Of a stretch of 64,000 nt of DNA, positions 16,122-25,095 are shown one piece after another. Below the pieces are notes generated by a model, which saw only the letters and a list, made by a program, of their open reading frames with translations, did no database searches and was not told where the DNA came from. Origin of the DNA: Actinomycetota bacterium (lineage in GTDB: Bacteria > Actinomycetota > Actinomycetes > Mycobacteriales > Micromonosporaceae); contig VAWN01000022.1 of assembly GCA_005885555.1 (NCBI GenBank), positions 11,216-75,215 of the forward strand, given 5' to 3'. Numbering within the stretch: position 1 is the first letter of the stretch; the number at the start of each line of letters is the position of its first letter. Made by a program: the position numbers and the translations under genes.

Positions 16122-18806
16122 TCAGCCATGCTTGGACTGCGACGGCAGCGGTACCGGGTTGGACGGTGTCGGTATGCAGGCCGGCGGCACGTTCGGCGGG
16201 GTACACGGCGGCAGGTTGCCGTTACCGTTGCCGTCCTGGTTGCCGTTGCCGTCCGGCGGGTTGGACGGCGGCGGGGGACTGGGCGCCAGCGGGTCGCCCT
16301 TGTCCGTGTCGCCTACCCGCGGCGCGTCCGGGAAGCCCTTCTTCGGCTGGCCGTTCAGGACGCTGTCCATGAACTTCTTCCAGATGTCGCCCGGCAGGTT
16401 GATGCCGAACATGTTCGACTCTTTCTTGCTCCCGCCCTGGTAGTACCCGATCGTGACGTTCTTGGGGTCGGTGCTGCCGATGTGCACGACCGTCGCCAGC
16501 TGCGGGGTGAACCCGGCGTACCAGGCGTCGCGGTTCTTGCCGACCCAGTCCGGGTGGTCGGGGCACTGGTTGCGCTGCGCGCAGGCCTCCCAGGTACCGG
16601 TCTTGCTGGCTCCGGGCCGCCCGCCGGCCAGCTTGTTCTTGCCGCCGGAGTTTTCAATGACCGTCGACATCGCCCACGTCTCGTCGGCGATCTCGGGCTG
16701 GGTCAGGCCGACCGTCGAAGCGAGCTTGGTGGTCGGGAAGGCCTCTGCGTAGACGGTCTGGCCGCCGCGGGTCACCTTCTCCACGAAGTGCGTGTCGACG
16801 TGCACGCCACCGTTGGCGATGGTGGCGACGCCGGTCGCGTTGTCCTGCACGGTGATGCCGTACTGGCCGATCGCGACCTCGGGACTGATGTGCGACGGGA
16901 ACAGCTGCGGGCCGGTCCAGGTGGTCGTGCCGTCGCCCTGGTCGCTCAGGTCGTACCGCTTGCCCTCGACGTCGTTCCACAGGTGCTGGATCCCCATGGC
17001 GTGCGCCATGTCGATCACCTTGTCGGGATGCGCCGCCAGGCCGACCGCGTAGTACACGGTGTTGGTGGACAGCTTCAGCGCCTGCTGCAGCGTGCAGTAG
17101 CTGCCGTTGGACTTCGGGCAGGCGTCGCCCTCGTCGTTGGTGACCGGCGGGGTCGCCTTGGTCGGCTTGCCGTTCTGGTCGGCGCCACGGCCGGGGAACG
17201 TCCGGGACGCCGGCCCGTACCACTGCGAGTCGATCGAGTACTTCTGGCTCAGCGCGGTCGCCAGCGTGTACATCTTGAACGTCGAACCGGGCGAGAAGTG
17301 CTCGCCGTACCAGCACGGCGGCGCCGGCTGGTTGGGGCCGCAGTCGGTGTCGTTCTGCAGCACCGGGTCGCGCCACACCCCGGCCGCGTCGAGGCCGGCG
17401 CCGTTGTGGCCGCCGAAGTATGCCATCACCCGGCCGGTGCGCGGCTCGATCGACACCAGGGCGGCCTGCAGCCGGGCCGGCTGGCCGGCGAGCGGCGAAC
17501 CCTGCTGGGTCGCGTCGGCGAACTTGATCGCCGCGTCCTCGTACCGCTTGTCGATCGTCGTCGTGATGGTGTAGCCACCGCTCTTCAGGTCCTGCGCGGT
17601 GAACCGGCCGTTGGTGTGGTACAGCAGCTCGTCCATGACGTGATGCACGACGAACGCCGTCGGCGTGTCCTTGCCGTACTGGCCGGCGCTGGTCGTGTCG
17701 GGCTTGCGGATGTTCGTCGGGTACACCAGCTTGTCCGCGTCGGGCTGGCTGAGGTAGCCGAGCTTGACCATGCTCGGCTTGACGTAGTTGGTCCACCGGT
17801 CCTTGGCGTTGACCAGGTTCTTGTTGGGGTTGAACCCGTTGGCGCCCTCGGGATCCTTGATCACCGCGGCGAGCACCATGGCCTCGGCCGGGGTCAGGTC
17901 CTTGGCGTCCTTGCCGAAGTAGGACTCCGCGGCCGCCTCGATGCCGTACGCCCCCTGCCCGAAGTAGACGGTGTTCAGGTAGAAGCCGAGGATCTGGTCC
18001 TTGGAGTAGCTCTGGTCGATCTTCATCGCCATGACGGCTTCGCGCAGCTTGCGGGCGTACGAGACGCCCTCCAGGTCGAACGCCTTGCGCACGTACTGCT
18101 GGGTGATCGTCGAAGCGCCCTGCGTGTCGCCGCCGGTCACGTTGTTCCACCCGGCGCGGATGATGCCGCGCAGGTCGACGCCGTGGTTGGTGTAGAAGGT
18201 CTGGTCCTCGGTGGCGACGACGGCCTTCTTGAGGATGTCGGGGATCTGGTTGTCCGGCAGGATCGTGCGGTTGGTGTCGCCGAGCTTGGCCATCGGCGTC
18301 TTGCCGTCGGCGTACGTGATCACCGAGGACTGTGGCAGTGGGATGTCGTTGGGCAGCTTGACGCTGTCGAAGTAGTAGCCGCCGCCGACCACGGCGCCGC
18401 CGGCGAGCATGATGAACACCGCGAGGCTGGCCAGGATGATGTTGCGCCGGCGGGCCTTCTTGCTGCGCGGGCCCTTGCGGCCCGGACCGCCGCCGGCGGG
18501 ACCGCCAGGTCCGTCGCCGCCGGGGCCGCTGGGTCCGCCCGCGCCGGGAACCAGGTCCGGCGGCGCGCCGAAGGTTCCTGGCGCCGCGGCCGACGCGCGG
18601 CCGACGCTGGCCCGCCCGGTGGCCGAGGCCCGGCCGGGCGGTGCGCCGCCGACCGGGGCGCTGCCGACCCCACCGGTACCGGCGCCGACCGGCGCCCGTC
18701 CGGGCGGCGGGCCGGGCACCGCGTCCGGGTCGTAGCCACCACCGGTTCCCGGTACCCGCGCCCTGCCCTGCGCAGAGTTGGACGGGTCACCGAAAGACGG
18801 TCTCAT
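16122..18806 (-). CDS. Class A penicillin-binding protein (PBP1-type)
   Basis: An 894-residue bifunctional peptidoglycan synthase. Order: a Pro/Gly-rich cytoplasmic tail of about 120 residues, one transmembrane helix (about 125-147), a GT51 transglycosylase (catalytic Glu in VVATEDQTFYTNHGVD near 200; GASTITQQYVR; FYLNTVYFGQGAYGIEAAA), and a transpeptidase with SPGSTFK (Ser near 508), STNT (near 580) and KTGT (near 735). A tail rich in Pro, Asn and Gly follows. All catalytic motifs are intact, so it should polymerise and cross-link glycan strands. Upstream on the same strand is a DUF5318-type gene; downstream is a GT87 protein. This trio resembles the ponA neighbourhood of other actinobacteria. 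Confidence 0.95.
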   Translation of the reverse strand: MRPSFGDPSNSAQGRARVPGTGGGYDPDAVPGPPPGRAPVGAGTGGVGSAPVGGAPPGRASATGRASVGRASAAAPGTFGAPPDLVPGAGGPSGPGGDGPGGPAGGGPGRKGPRSKKARRRNIILASLAVFIMLAGGAVVGGGYYFDSVKLPNDIPLPQSSVITYADGKTPMAKLGDTNRTILPDNQIPDILKKAVVATEDQTFYTNHGVDLRGIIRAGWNNVTGGDTQGASTITQQYVRKAFDLEGVSYARKLREAVMAMKIDQSYSKDQILGFYLNTVYFGQGAYGIEAAAESYFGKDAKDLTPAEAMVLAAVIKDPEGANGFNPNKNLVNAKDRWTNYVKPSMVKLGYLSQPDADKLVYPTNIRKPDTTSAGQYGKDTPTAFVVHHVMDELLYHTNGRFTAQDLKSGGYTITTTIDKRYEDAAIKFADATQQGSPLAGQPARLQAALVSIEPRTGRVMAYFGGHNGAGLDAAGVWRDPVLQNDTDCGPNQPAPPCWYGEHFSPGSTFKMYTLATALSQKYSIDSQWYGPASRTFPGRGADQNGKPTKATPPVTNDEGDACPKSNGSYCTLQQALKLSTNTVYYAVGLAAHPDKVIDMAHAMGIQHLWNDVEGKRYDLSDQGDGTTTWTGPQLFPSHISPEVAIGQYGITVQDNATGVATIANGGVHVDTHFVEKVTRGGQTVYAEAFPTTKLASTVGLTQPEIADETWAMSTVIENSGGKNKLAGGRPGASKTGTWEACAQRNQCPDHPDWVGKNRDAWYAGFTPQLATVVHIGSTDPKNVTIGYYQGGSKKESNMFGINLPGDIWKKFMDSVLNGQPKKGFPDAPRVGDTDKGDPLAPSPPPPSNPPDGNGNQDGNGNGNLPPCTPPNVPPACIPTPSNPVPLPSQSKHG

Positions 18807-18841
18807 TCCTCACACCTCGCCGGTCAGGGCGGGGCGGGCAC

Positions 18842-19282
18842 TCATTCCGCGACCCCGCGCCGTCGTCGGATCCCGGTCGCGCCATCGGCGGACCGGCCGG
18901 TGCCGGTGGCACCGACCAGGCCGTCGCGGCCCAGCAGGTACTGCTCCACCAGATGGTTCCAGCCGCATCCGCGGCACACCTCCACCACGTAGACCTGGAA
19001 CTCGCTGAACGTCATCGCCAGTACCGGCAACTCCGTCCGGGACCGGGCCTGCCCGGCCGACTGCTTGAGTTCATCGCCAAATACGTAGTGGACGTGGGTG
19101 AGGTTCTCCCGGCGGCAGACGGGGCACCGGGAGTCGGTGGGTTCACCGTGGAAACGCGCGGCGCTGATCAGGTACGGCGAGGCGTCACAGACCTCGTACG
19201 TGCCGACCCGACCCGAGTGGACCTCACGCAGCAGCGCCCGCTTCTGGAGCGAGTAGTCCACCACCTGCCGCTGCGTGCGCAT
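18842..19282 (-). CDS. DUF5318-like zinc-ribbon protein
   Basis: A 146-residue small protein with two Cys pairs, CPVCRRE (about 53-56) and CRGCGWN (about 103-106), that could bind one zinc ion. An N-terminal segment RQVVDYSLQKRALLREVHSGRVGTYEVCDA is quoted in part; its shape matches the DUF5318 family, conserved next to class A PBP genes in actinobacteria. No catalytic motif is seen. It is transcribed with the PBP gene (35-base gap) and divergently from padR. The function is unknown, though regulation of wall synthesis is a reasonable guess from linkage. Confidence 0.75.
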   Translation of the reverse strand: MRTQRQVVDYSLQKRALLREVHSGRVGTYEVCDASPYLISAARFHGEPTDSRCPVCRRENLTHVHYVFGDELKQSAGQARSRTELPVLAMTFSEFQVYVVEVCRGCGWNHLVEQYLLGRDGLVGATGTGRSADGATGIRRRRGVAE

Positions 19283-19393
19283 GCGGAAGAGGGTACGCGT
19301 CTCGGCGCGGGGCGGCGACTCCGGTCACCGAAGGTGAGCGCGGCACACGGTACGCGCCAGGTTGCCTTCCCGGAGGGTACCGGGATACCGTGG

Positions 19394-19416
19394 CGATGTA
19401 TCGGCCCGATACATCG
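19394..19416. promoter_or_regulatory. PadR-type operator palindrome
   Basis: An 11-base perfect inverted repeat with a single central base: arms CGATGTATCGG and CCGATACATCG around C. It lies 10-40 bases before the padR start, between divergent genes. PadR boxes commonly contain ATGTAT/ATACAT half-sites like these, so autoregulation is likely. The site could also act on the DUF5318/PBP direction. Confidence 0.75.
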
Positions 19417-19434
19417 GAGGGAGGCGTGGCCGGC

Positions 19435-20025
19435 ATGCTCGATCTCGCCATCCTCGGCCTCCTCCACGAATCCGCCATGCACGGGTACGAGCTGCGCAAG
19501 CAGTTGACCGCGAAGCTGGGCGCGTTCCGCGCGGCCATCTCCTACGGCTCGCTGTACCCGACGCTGCGCCGCCTGCAGTCCGGTGGCCTGATCACGGAAG
19601 AGTCGTCGACGACGGCGGTACCCCCGCTGACCAGTCGCCGCGGCCGGGTCGTTTACAAGATCACCGCCGAGGGCAAGGAGCGGTTCCAGGAGCTTCTCGC
19701 CCACGCCGGTCCGGAGACGTTCGACGACCCCGGTTTCGGGGTGCACTTCGCGTTCTTCTCGCGGACCGACCAGGCCACCCGGCTGCGCATTCTCGAAGGC
19801 CGGCGGCGCCGGATCGAGGAGCGCCGGGAAGGTCTGCGCAACACTCTGGCCCGGGCCGCCGAACGGCTCGACGCCTACACCCTGGAACTGCAGCGGCACG
19901 GGCTCGACGCCTGTGATCGTGAGGTCCGCTGGCTGGACGAGCTGATCGCGACCGAGCGCTCCGGCGGCCAGCCCGGCCGAGGTACCACCACCAGTACCCC
20001 GCTCGACCCCCCCGAGCGGCCGTGA
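19435..20025 (+). CDS. PadR-family transcriptional regulator
   Basis: A 196-residue regulator. The N-terminal winged helix has [23 protein letters not shown], then [20 protein letters not shown] and [15 protein letters not shown], the classic PadR layout. A C-terminal helical dimerisation arm ([23 protein letters not shown]) follows. ATG 19435 is chosen because the family begins MLDLAILG; a GTG at 19426 with GGAGG 5 bases upstream would add three residues. It is followed 20 bases later by the inositol-phosphate synthase gene. The same padR-ino1 pairing exists in mycobacteria, so control of inositol synthesis is likely. Confidence 0.92.
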   Translation: MLDLAILGLLHESAMHGYELRKQLTAKLGAFRAAISYGSLYPTLRRLQSGGLITEESSTTAVPPLTSRRGRVVYKITAEGKERFQELLAHAGPETFDDPGFGVHFAFFSRTDQATRLRILEGRRRRIEERREGLRNTLARAAERLDAYTLELQRHGLDACDREVRWLDELIATERSGGQPGRGTTTSTPLDPPERP

Positions 20026-20045
20026 TGAAGAAGGAGGCACACGCG

Positions 20046-21125
20046 ATGGGCTCCGTCCGCGTGGCCGTCGTCGGCGTGGGCAACTGCGCCTCGTCCCTGA
20101 TCCAGGGCGTGGAGTACTACCGCGACGCCGATCCGAGCGAACGCGTCCCGGGTCTCATGCACGTTACCTTCGGCGAGTACCACGTCTCCGACGTGCAGTT
20201 CGTCGCCGCGTTCGACGTGGACGCCAAGAAGGTCGGCCGGGACCTGGCTGAGGCGATCGTGGCCAGTGAGAACAACACCATCAAGATCTGCGACGTACCC
20301 CCGACCGGGGTCACCGTCCAGCGCGGCCCGACCCTCGACGGGCTGGGCCGGTACTACAAGGAGACGATCGAGGAGTCCGACGAGGAACCGGTCGACGTGG
20401 CCCAGGCGCTGCGCGACGCCCGCGTGGACGTCGTCGTCTCGTACCTGCCGGTCGGCTCCGAGGCGGCGGACAAGTTCTACGCGCAGGCCGCCATCGACGC
20501 CGGTTGCGGGTTCGTCAACGCGCTGCCGGTGTTCATCGCCTCCGACCCGACCTGGGCGCGCAGGTTCGAGGACGCCGGGCTGCCGATCGTCGGCGACGAC
20601 ATCAAGAGCCAGGTCGGCGCGACCATCGTGCACCGGATGCTGGCCAAGCTGTTCGAGGACCGCGGTGTCGAGCTGCAGCGCACGTACCAGCTCAACTTCG
20701 GCGGCAACATGGACTTCATGAACATGCTGGAGCGCGAGCGGCTGATCTCCAAGAAGATCTCCAAGACCCAGTCGGTCACCTCGCAGATCCCGCACGAGAT
20801 GGAGAAGGCGAACGTCCACATCGGACCGTCCGACCACGTGCCGTGGCTGCTGGACCGCAAGTGGGCGCACATCCGGCTGGAGGGCAAGGCGTTCGGCGAC
20901 GTACCGCTCAACGTCGACCTCAAGCTGGAGGTCTGGGACTCGCCCAACTCCGCCGGCATCATCATCGACGCGATCCGCGCCTGCAAGATCGGGCTGGACC
21001 GGAAGATCGGCGGGCCGCTGCTGTCGCCGTCGAGCTACTTCATGAAGTCGCCGCCGGTGCAGTACTCCGACAGCGAGGCGCGCGACGCGGTCGAGCGGTA
21101 CATCGCCGGCGACCTGCCGCGCTGA
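20046..21125 (+). CDS. ino1: Inositol-3-phosphate synthase
   Basis: A 359-residue NAD-dependent enzyme converting glucose 6-phosphate to inositol 3-phosphate, the first step towards phosphatidylinositol and mycothiol. It has the Rossmann loop [16 protein letters not shown], then [55 protein letters not shown] and [17 protein letters not shown]. The length matches the short actinobacterial/archaeal type. Start ATG 20046 ([10 protein letters not shown]) has AAGGAGG upstream. It lies in a probable operon with padR. Confidence 0.96.
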   Translation: MGSVRVAVVGVGNCASSLIQGVEYYRDADPSERVPGLMHVTFGEYHVSDVQFVAAFDVDAKKVGRDLAEAIVASENNTIKICDVPPTGVTVQRGPTLDGLGRYYKETIEESDEEPVDVAQALRDARVDVVVSYLPVGSEAADKFYAQAAIDAGCGFVNALPVFIASDPTWARRFEDAGLPIVGDDIKSQVGATIVHRMLAKLFEDRGVELQRTYQLNFGGNMDFMNMLERERLISKKISKTQSVTSQIPHEMEKANVHIGPSDHVPWLLDRKWAHIRLEGKAFGDVPLNVDLKLEVWDSPNSAGIIIDAIRACKIGLDRKIGGPLLSPSSYFMKSPPVQYSDSEARDAVERYIAGDLPR

Positions 21126-21234
21126 CCGGTCACCGGGCCGGGGGCACCACCGGTGTCCCCGGCCGCGGTTTCCGGCACGTCAAATCGCCCCTAGGTGCTG
21201 GACCTGCCAACACGCGCTGGTCATAGTGATGGGC

Positions 21235-21693
21235 ATGGCCAAATCCGCCGTGCTCGACCGGGTCGCCGCCGACCTCGCCCGGGGGTACACCACACCGGCG
21301 ATACGGCGGTTGTCCAGCCTCGTCGCCGTCCATCCGACCGACCTCGACCTGCGGCGGCGGCTGGCGGCGGTACACCGGATGGTGGGCAACCGGGTCGAGG
21401 CCGGGCGGTGGGGGTACCTCCTGCAGGAGACCGAGGCGACGGAGACCGCGGCGTTCGAGCGGGCCTACCCGCAGCCGGCCGTCCGCCTGCGCAAGCTGCG
21501 GTGGCCCGCGCACGGCCAGGCGGCGACCGAGTTCGCCCGCGGCCGTCTCGCCGCACTCGCCGGCGGCGCCGCACCACCGACCGGGTCGCGCCCGGCGGAC
21601 CGGCGCCCGCGCTGGCGGCTGGTCGCCCTCGCGCTGGCGGCACCGTTCGTCGTTGTCGGCGCGTTCACCGTCGTGCAGTGGCTCGTTGGCTGA
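21235..21693 (+). CDS. DUF6584-like membrane-anchored protein, copy 1
   Basis: A 152-residue protein. A helical N-terminal region (AKSAVLDRVAADLARGYTTPAIRRLSSL, quoted in part) has the layout of two TPR-like helices: LRRRLAAVHRMVGNRVEAGRWGYLL, then AFERAYPQPAVRLRKLRW. It ends with a single C-terminal membrane helix. It is clearly paralogous to the next gene (shared RAKRDLAQG/RVAADLARG, the EAGRWGYL motif, and AFERA-P). Starts at 21226 (GTG), 21229 and 21235 are all in frame; 21235 matches the start of its paralogue. The function is unknown. Confidence 0.75.
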   Translation: MAKSAVLDRVAADLARGYTTPAIRRLSSLVAVHPTDLDLRRRLAAVHRMVGNRVEAGRWGYLLQETEATETAAFERAYPQPAVRLRKLRWPAHGQAATEFARGRLAALAGGAAPPTGSRPADRRPRWRLVALALAAPFVVVGAFTVVQWLVG

Positions 21694-21744
21694 TCGTTAT
21701 CTGCCTTGCTGGCGCCGTCCAGCGTGCTGACCGACCATCGGATC

Positions 21745-22269
21745 GTGGCTAAGCCGGACGTGCTCGCGCGAGCGAAACGGGATCTCGCGCAGGGGCACAC
21801 CGACCTGGCGATCCGGCGGCTGCGGGGGTACCTCGCCACCGAGCCGAACAGCCTGGAGGTCCGCCGGGTCCTCGCGGCGATCTACCGGCAGACCGGCAAC
21901 TACGCCGAGGCGGGCCGCTGGGGATACCTCACCGCGGACGTGCGGCCGGTGGAGCTGACCGCGTTCGAGCGGGCCAACCCGTCGCCGTTCGTGCGGTTGC
22001 GGATGCTGAACTTCACCGCCGACCCGCGCCACCTGCCACCCGCCGCGCAGGACCGGTTGCGGGTGCTGACCGTGCAGGCCGACCGGGTCGGTCCGCCGCC
22101 CGGCTGGCAGCAGCGGCCGCCGTCGCCCGCGCAGGAGCCGGAGCCGGACGTGCCGAAGCGGCGCAGCAACACCGTTCCGTGCCTGTACGTGGCGATCGCG
22201 CTGACGGTACTCGCGGCACTGGCGGCGATCGGCGTCTATCGCATGATCATGTGGATCATCGCGCTGTGA
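21745..22269 (+). CDS. DUF6584-like membrane-anchored protein, copy 2
   Basis: A 174-residue tandem paralogue of the preceding gene, 51 bases downstream. It has the same order: a helical region (AKPDVLARAKRDLAQGHTDLAIRRL), VRRVLAAIYRQTGNYAEAGRWGYL, AFERANPSPFVRLRMLNF, then a Pro-rich linker and a C-terminal membrane helix. The GTG at 21745 is chosen by alignment with copy 1; a TTG at 21706 would add 13 unlike residues. Its end overlaps convergent ogt by 14 bases. The function is unknown. Confidence 0.75.
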   Translation: MAKPDVLARAKRDLAQGHTDLAIRRLRGYLATEPNSLEVRRVLAAIYRQTGNYAEAGRWGYLTADVRPVELTAFERANPSPFVRLRMLNFTADPRHLPPAAQDRLRVLTVQADRVGPPPGWQQRPPSPAQEPEPDVPKRRSNTVPCLYVAIALTVLAALAAIGVYRMIMWIIAL

Positions 22270-22756
22270 AGGTGTGCTCGATGAGCACGCGGGCCTCCAG
22301 TTCCAGCAGGTACCGCTTGCGGTGCAGCCCGCCGCCGAAGCCGACCAGCTTGCCGTCGGCGCCGATGACGCGGTGGCAGGGTACGACGATCGGCAGCGGG
22401 TTGCGGTTGCAGGCGACGCCGACCGCGCGCGCCGCGTCCGGCTCGCCGACCAGCGTGGCGATCCGGCCGTAGGTCTGCGTTTCGCCGTACGGGATGGCCG
22501 TGATCGCCGCCCAGACCGCGCGCTCGAAGTCGGTACCCCCGGCGGCCGCCAGCGGCAGCGTGAACTCGGTCCGGTCGCCGGCGAAGTACCCGGTGAGCTG
22601 CCCCGCGGCCAGATCGAGCAGCGGGTGGTCGAGCGGCGGGTGAGGGGCGCCGGCCGGATGGGCCGGTGGACCGGCGAACCGGACCTCCCGGATGGCGTCG
22701 CCGTCGGCCGCCACGCCGAGCGGGCCGATCGGGGACGGTACCGCGGTCCAGTCCAT
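22256..22756 (-). CDS. ogt: Methylated-DNA-protein-cysteine methyltransferase
   Basis: A 166-residue suicide repair enzyme for O6-alkylguanine. The C-terminal DNA-binding domain carries IPYGETQTYGRIA, RAVGVACNRNPLPIVVPCHRVIG (acceptor Cys in PCHRV) and KRYLLELE. The N-terminal half is a short Ogt-type domain. Start is ATG 22756 (MDWTAVPSPIGPLGV); the frame is open further upstream to 22804 without family resemblance. It stands alone, convergent with the DUF6584-like pair. Confidence 0.95.
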   Translation of the reverse strand: MDWTAVPSPIGPLGVAADGDAIREVRFAGPPAHPAGAPHPPLDHPLLDLAAGQLTGYFAGDRTEFTLPLAAAGGTDFERAVWAAITAIPYGETQTYGRIATLVGEPDAARAVGVACNRNPLPIVVPCHRVIGADGKLVGFGGGLHRKRYLLELEARVLIEHTFTAR

Positions 22757-22954
22757 CCGTCGATTATCCCGCGGGTGGCCGAAAGGGGACCGTGGCGCGT
22801 GCACCGGGGTTCTACTCTCGATCTCGGGTCGGTCGCGGTCCTCGCCGCCGGCCCGGGCGCGAGGAGGCGCCCACCGGATGAGCGCGCCTTGGCAAGCGAA
22901 TCATGGGCTCAGCGCTTCGCGAATGCGCGCCGCCCTACGGAGTGGGGCGGCGGA

Positions 22955-23524
22955 ATGAGCGGGATTGTCCTCACCTTTCTCGCGCTCGGCGGTTTCGCCC
23001 TGCTCATGCTGATCCTGTCGATGGTCGGCGGCCACCTGCACCTGGGCCACCTGCACATCGGGCACGTCCATCTGCACATCGGGCACGGACACTTCCACCT
23101 CGGCCACGGCGACGCCGGCACCGACCTGTCGCTGCCCGTGATCGCCGGGTTCCTCGGAGCGCTGGGATTCGGCGGTGCCATCGGCGCCACCCTGGCCGGC
23201 AGTACCGGCGCGATCGCACTTGTCGTCGGGCTGGTGGTCGGGCTGGTCGCTGCGGTACCGACCGCGTTCCTCGCCGGCAAGCTGGTCAACGCGGCGATGA
23301 ACATGGCCACCGACGGCACGCTGACCAGCAGCGATCTCCTCGGTATGTCCGGCGTGGTCATCACGCCGGTACCGGTCGGCGGGTACGGCGAGGTCAGGCT
23401 CGCGGTCGCCGGCCAGCAGATCAAGTTCAACGCGCGGGCGAACGAGCCGCTCGCACTCGGTACCCGCGTCTTCGTGATCGAGGTACCCAGCCCGACCAGC
23501 GTTCTGGTCGAGCCCACTGCGTGA
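22955..23524 (+). CDS. NfeD-like membrane protein with histidine-rich loop
   Basis: A 189-residue protein: one membrane helix (about 4-24), then a loop at about 26-52 with 11 histidines alternating as H-L-H / H-I-G-H (for example HLHIGHVHLHIGHGH). Two further helices (about 58-106) and a C-terminal beta-barrel region (GMSGVVITPVPVGGYGEVRLAV, then PLALGTRVFVIEV) follow, matching the NfeD OB-fold. NfeD proteins partner with flotillins, and the next gene (12 bases on) is a flotillin, like yuaF-yuaG in Bacillus. The histidine loop is not a normal NfeD feature and suggests metal binding or pH sensing. ATG 22955 follows a G-rich stretch. Confidence 0.8.
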   Translation: MSGIVLTFLALGGFALLMLILSMVGGHLHLGHLHIGHVHLHIGHGHFHLGHGDAGTDLSLPVIAGFLGALGFGGAIGATLAGSTGAIALVVGLVVGLVAAVPTAFLAGKLVNAAMNMATDGTLTSSDLLGMSGVVITPVPVGGYGEVRLAVAGQQIKFNARANEPLALGTRVFVIEVPSPTSVLVEPTA

Positions 23525-23536
23525 GAGAAGGAGCAA

Positions 23537-25036
23537 ATGTCCTCCCTGATCATCGCGATCGTCGGCGCCGTCCTGCTGGTGCTGTTCATCGCCATGTTCG
23601 TCCTGTCCCGGATCAAGGTGGCCGGACCCAACGAGGCGTTCATCGTGACCGGGCGCAAGGGCCGCGCGATACGGGCGGCCGACGGCAGCATGATCACTGA
23701 CCTGTCCGGCCAGAAGGTCGTGATGGGCGCGGCCGTCTTCGTGATGCCGGTCGTCCAGCGGATGCACAAGCTGGACCTGTCCAGCCGGGAGATCCCGGTG
23801 CAGATCACCGGCGCGGTCAGCGCCCAGGGCATCCGCTGCGACGCCGACGCGGTCGCGATCGTGAAGGTCGGCGGCACCGCGGAGATGATCCGCCCGGCTG
23901 CCCAGCGCTTCCTGCACCAGCAGGAACGCATCGAGCAGTTCACCGCGCAGGTACTCTCCGGTGCCCTGCGCGCCGTCGTGGGCCGGCTCACCGTCGAGCA
24001 GATCATCCGCGACCGGGCGGCGTTCGCCGCGCACGTCGCCGAGGAGGCCGAGCGCGCGCTGACCCACCAGGGCCTGATCCTCGACGCCTTCCAGCTTGAG
24101 GACATCCGCACCGCCGGCTCGTACCTGCACGACCTCGGCCGGCCGGAAGCCGCCCGGGTGCTCAAGGCGGCCGCCATCGCCGAGGCGCAGGCCCGGCAGA
24201 CCGCCGAGACCGAGCGGATGAAGGCGGAGGAGGCCATCGCCGAATCCGCGCGCAACCTGTCGCTCAAGCAGGCCGAGGTACAGGCGGAGATCGACGCGGC
24301 CAAGGCGCGGTCGGCGGCGGCCGGCCCGCTCGCCGAGGCCGAACGGCAGCAGGCGATCCTGACCGAGCAGCAGAAGGTGGCCGAGCGCAACGCCGAACTC
24401 AAGGAACGGCAGCTGGACACCGAGGTACGCAAGCCGGCCGACGCGGCACGGTACAAGGTGGAGCAGGAGGCCGAGGCGGCGCGCAAGGCCGCGGTGCTGC
24501 GGGCCGACGCCGAGCGGCAGGCCACCATCGCGGCGGCCCAGGCCGCCGCCGAACAGGCCCGGCTGATCGGTGAGGGCGAGCGCTCGCGGCGGGCCGCGCT
24601 CGCCGAGGCCGCCGCCATCGAAGGCGCCAAGCAGGGTGAGGCCGAGCAGCGCCGGCGCACGGCCGTGGCCGACGCGGTCGAACGCGAGGGTACCGCCGAA
24701 GCGTCCGCGATCCTGGCCCGCGGCCAGGCCGAGGCGGAGGCGATGCAGGCCAAGGCGGAGGCGTTCAACCAGTACGGCGAGGCCGCGGTACTGGACCTGC
24801 TGGTGCGGGTACTGCCGCAGGTCGTCGAGAAGGCGGCCGCCCCGATGTCGGCGATCGACAAGCTGACCGTGATCAGCACCGACGGCGCGTCCGCGCTGAC
24901 CAGGAACGTGGCGGCCAACGTCGCGCAGGGCATGCAACTGGGTACCGACCTGACCGGTATCGACCTCGCCGCGCTGCTTGCCAAGCTCGGCAAGGGCAAC
25001 GGCGCCACCGAACCCAAGGCGGTCGAGGCCAAGTAA
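23537..25036 (+). CDS. Flotillin / SPFH-domain protein
   Basis: A 499-residue membrane-scaffold protein. An N-terminal membrane segment (about 4-24) and an SPFH domain (AGPNEAFIVTGRKGRAIRAADGS, then EIPVQITGAVSAQGIRCDADAVAIVKVGG, quoted in parts) are followed by an alanine/glutamate-rich coiled coil (about 210-420) with repeated AEA/EAE heptads. The C-terminal region has LDLLVRVLPQVVEKAAAPMS. It organises membrane microdomains. It is probably co-transcribed with the histidine-rich NfeD-like gene just upstream, with AGAAGGAG before the ATG. Confidence 0.93.
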   Translation: MSSLIIAIVGAVLLVLFIAMFVLSRIKVAGPNEAFIVTGRKGRAIRAADGSMITDLSGQKVVMGAAVFVMPVVQRMHKLDLSSREIPVQITGAVSAQGIRCDADAVAIVKVGGTAEMIRPAAQRFLHQQERIEQFTAQVLSGALRAVVGRLTVEQIIRDRAAFAAHVAEEAERALTHQGLILDAFQLEDIRTAGSYLHDLGRPEAARVLKAAAIAEAQARQTAETERMKAEEAIAESARNLSLKQAEVQAEIDAAKARSAAAGPLAEAERQQAILTEQQKVAERNAELKERQLDTEVRKPADAARYKVEQEAEAARKAAVLRADAERQATIAAAQAAAEQARLIGEGERSRRAALAEAAAIEGAKQGEAEQRRRTAVADAVEREGTAEASAILARGQAEAEAMQAKAEAFNQYGEAAVLDLLVRVLPQVVEKAAAPMSAIDKLTVISTDGASALTRNVAANVAQGMQLGTDLTGIDLAALLAKLGKGNGATEPKAVEAK

Positions 25037-25083
25037 CGGAAGGCGGCGTCCCGGCTGTGCGATCCGGGGCGCCGCCGAACCCG

Positions 25084-25089
25084 TAGGCT
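25084..25089 (+). promoter_or_regulatory. Leaderless-type -10 (TAGGCT)
   Basis: TAGGCT lies 6 bases before the GTG of the MFS gene at 25096. There is no ribosome-binding site between. Confidence 0.45.
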
Positions 25090-25095
25090 CAGAGC

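Noticed and set aside
15135-18992. A 1,285-codon open frame on the plus strand
   Set aside because: It lies opposite the class A PBP, GT87 and DUF5318 genes, has no family motif, and reflects the high-GC third-codon pattern of the real genes.
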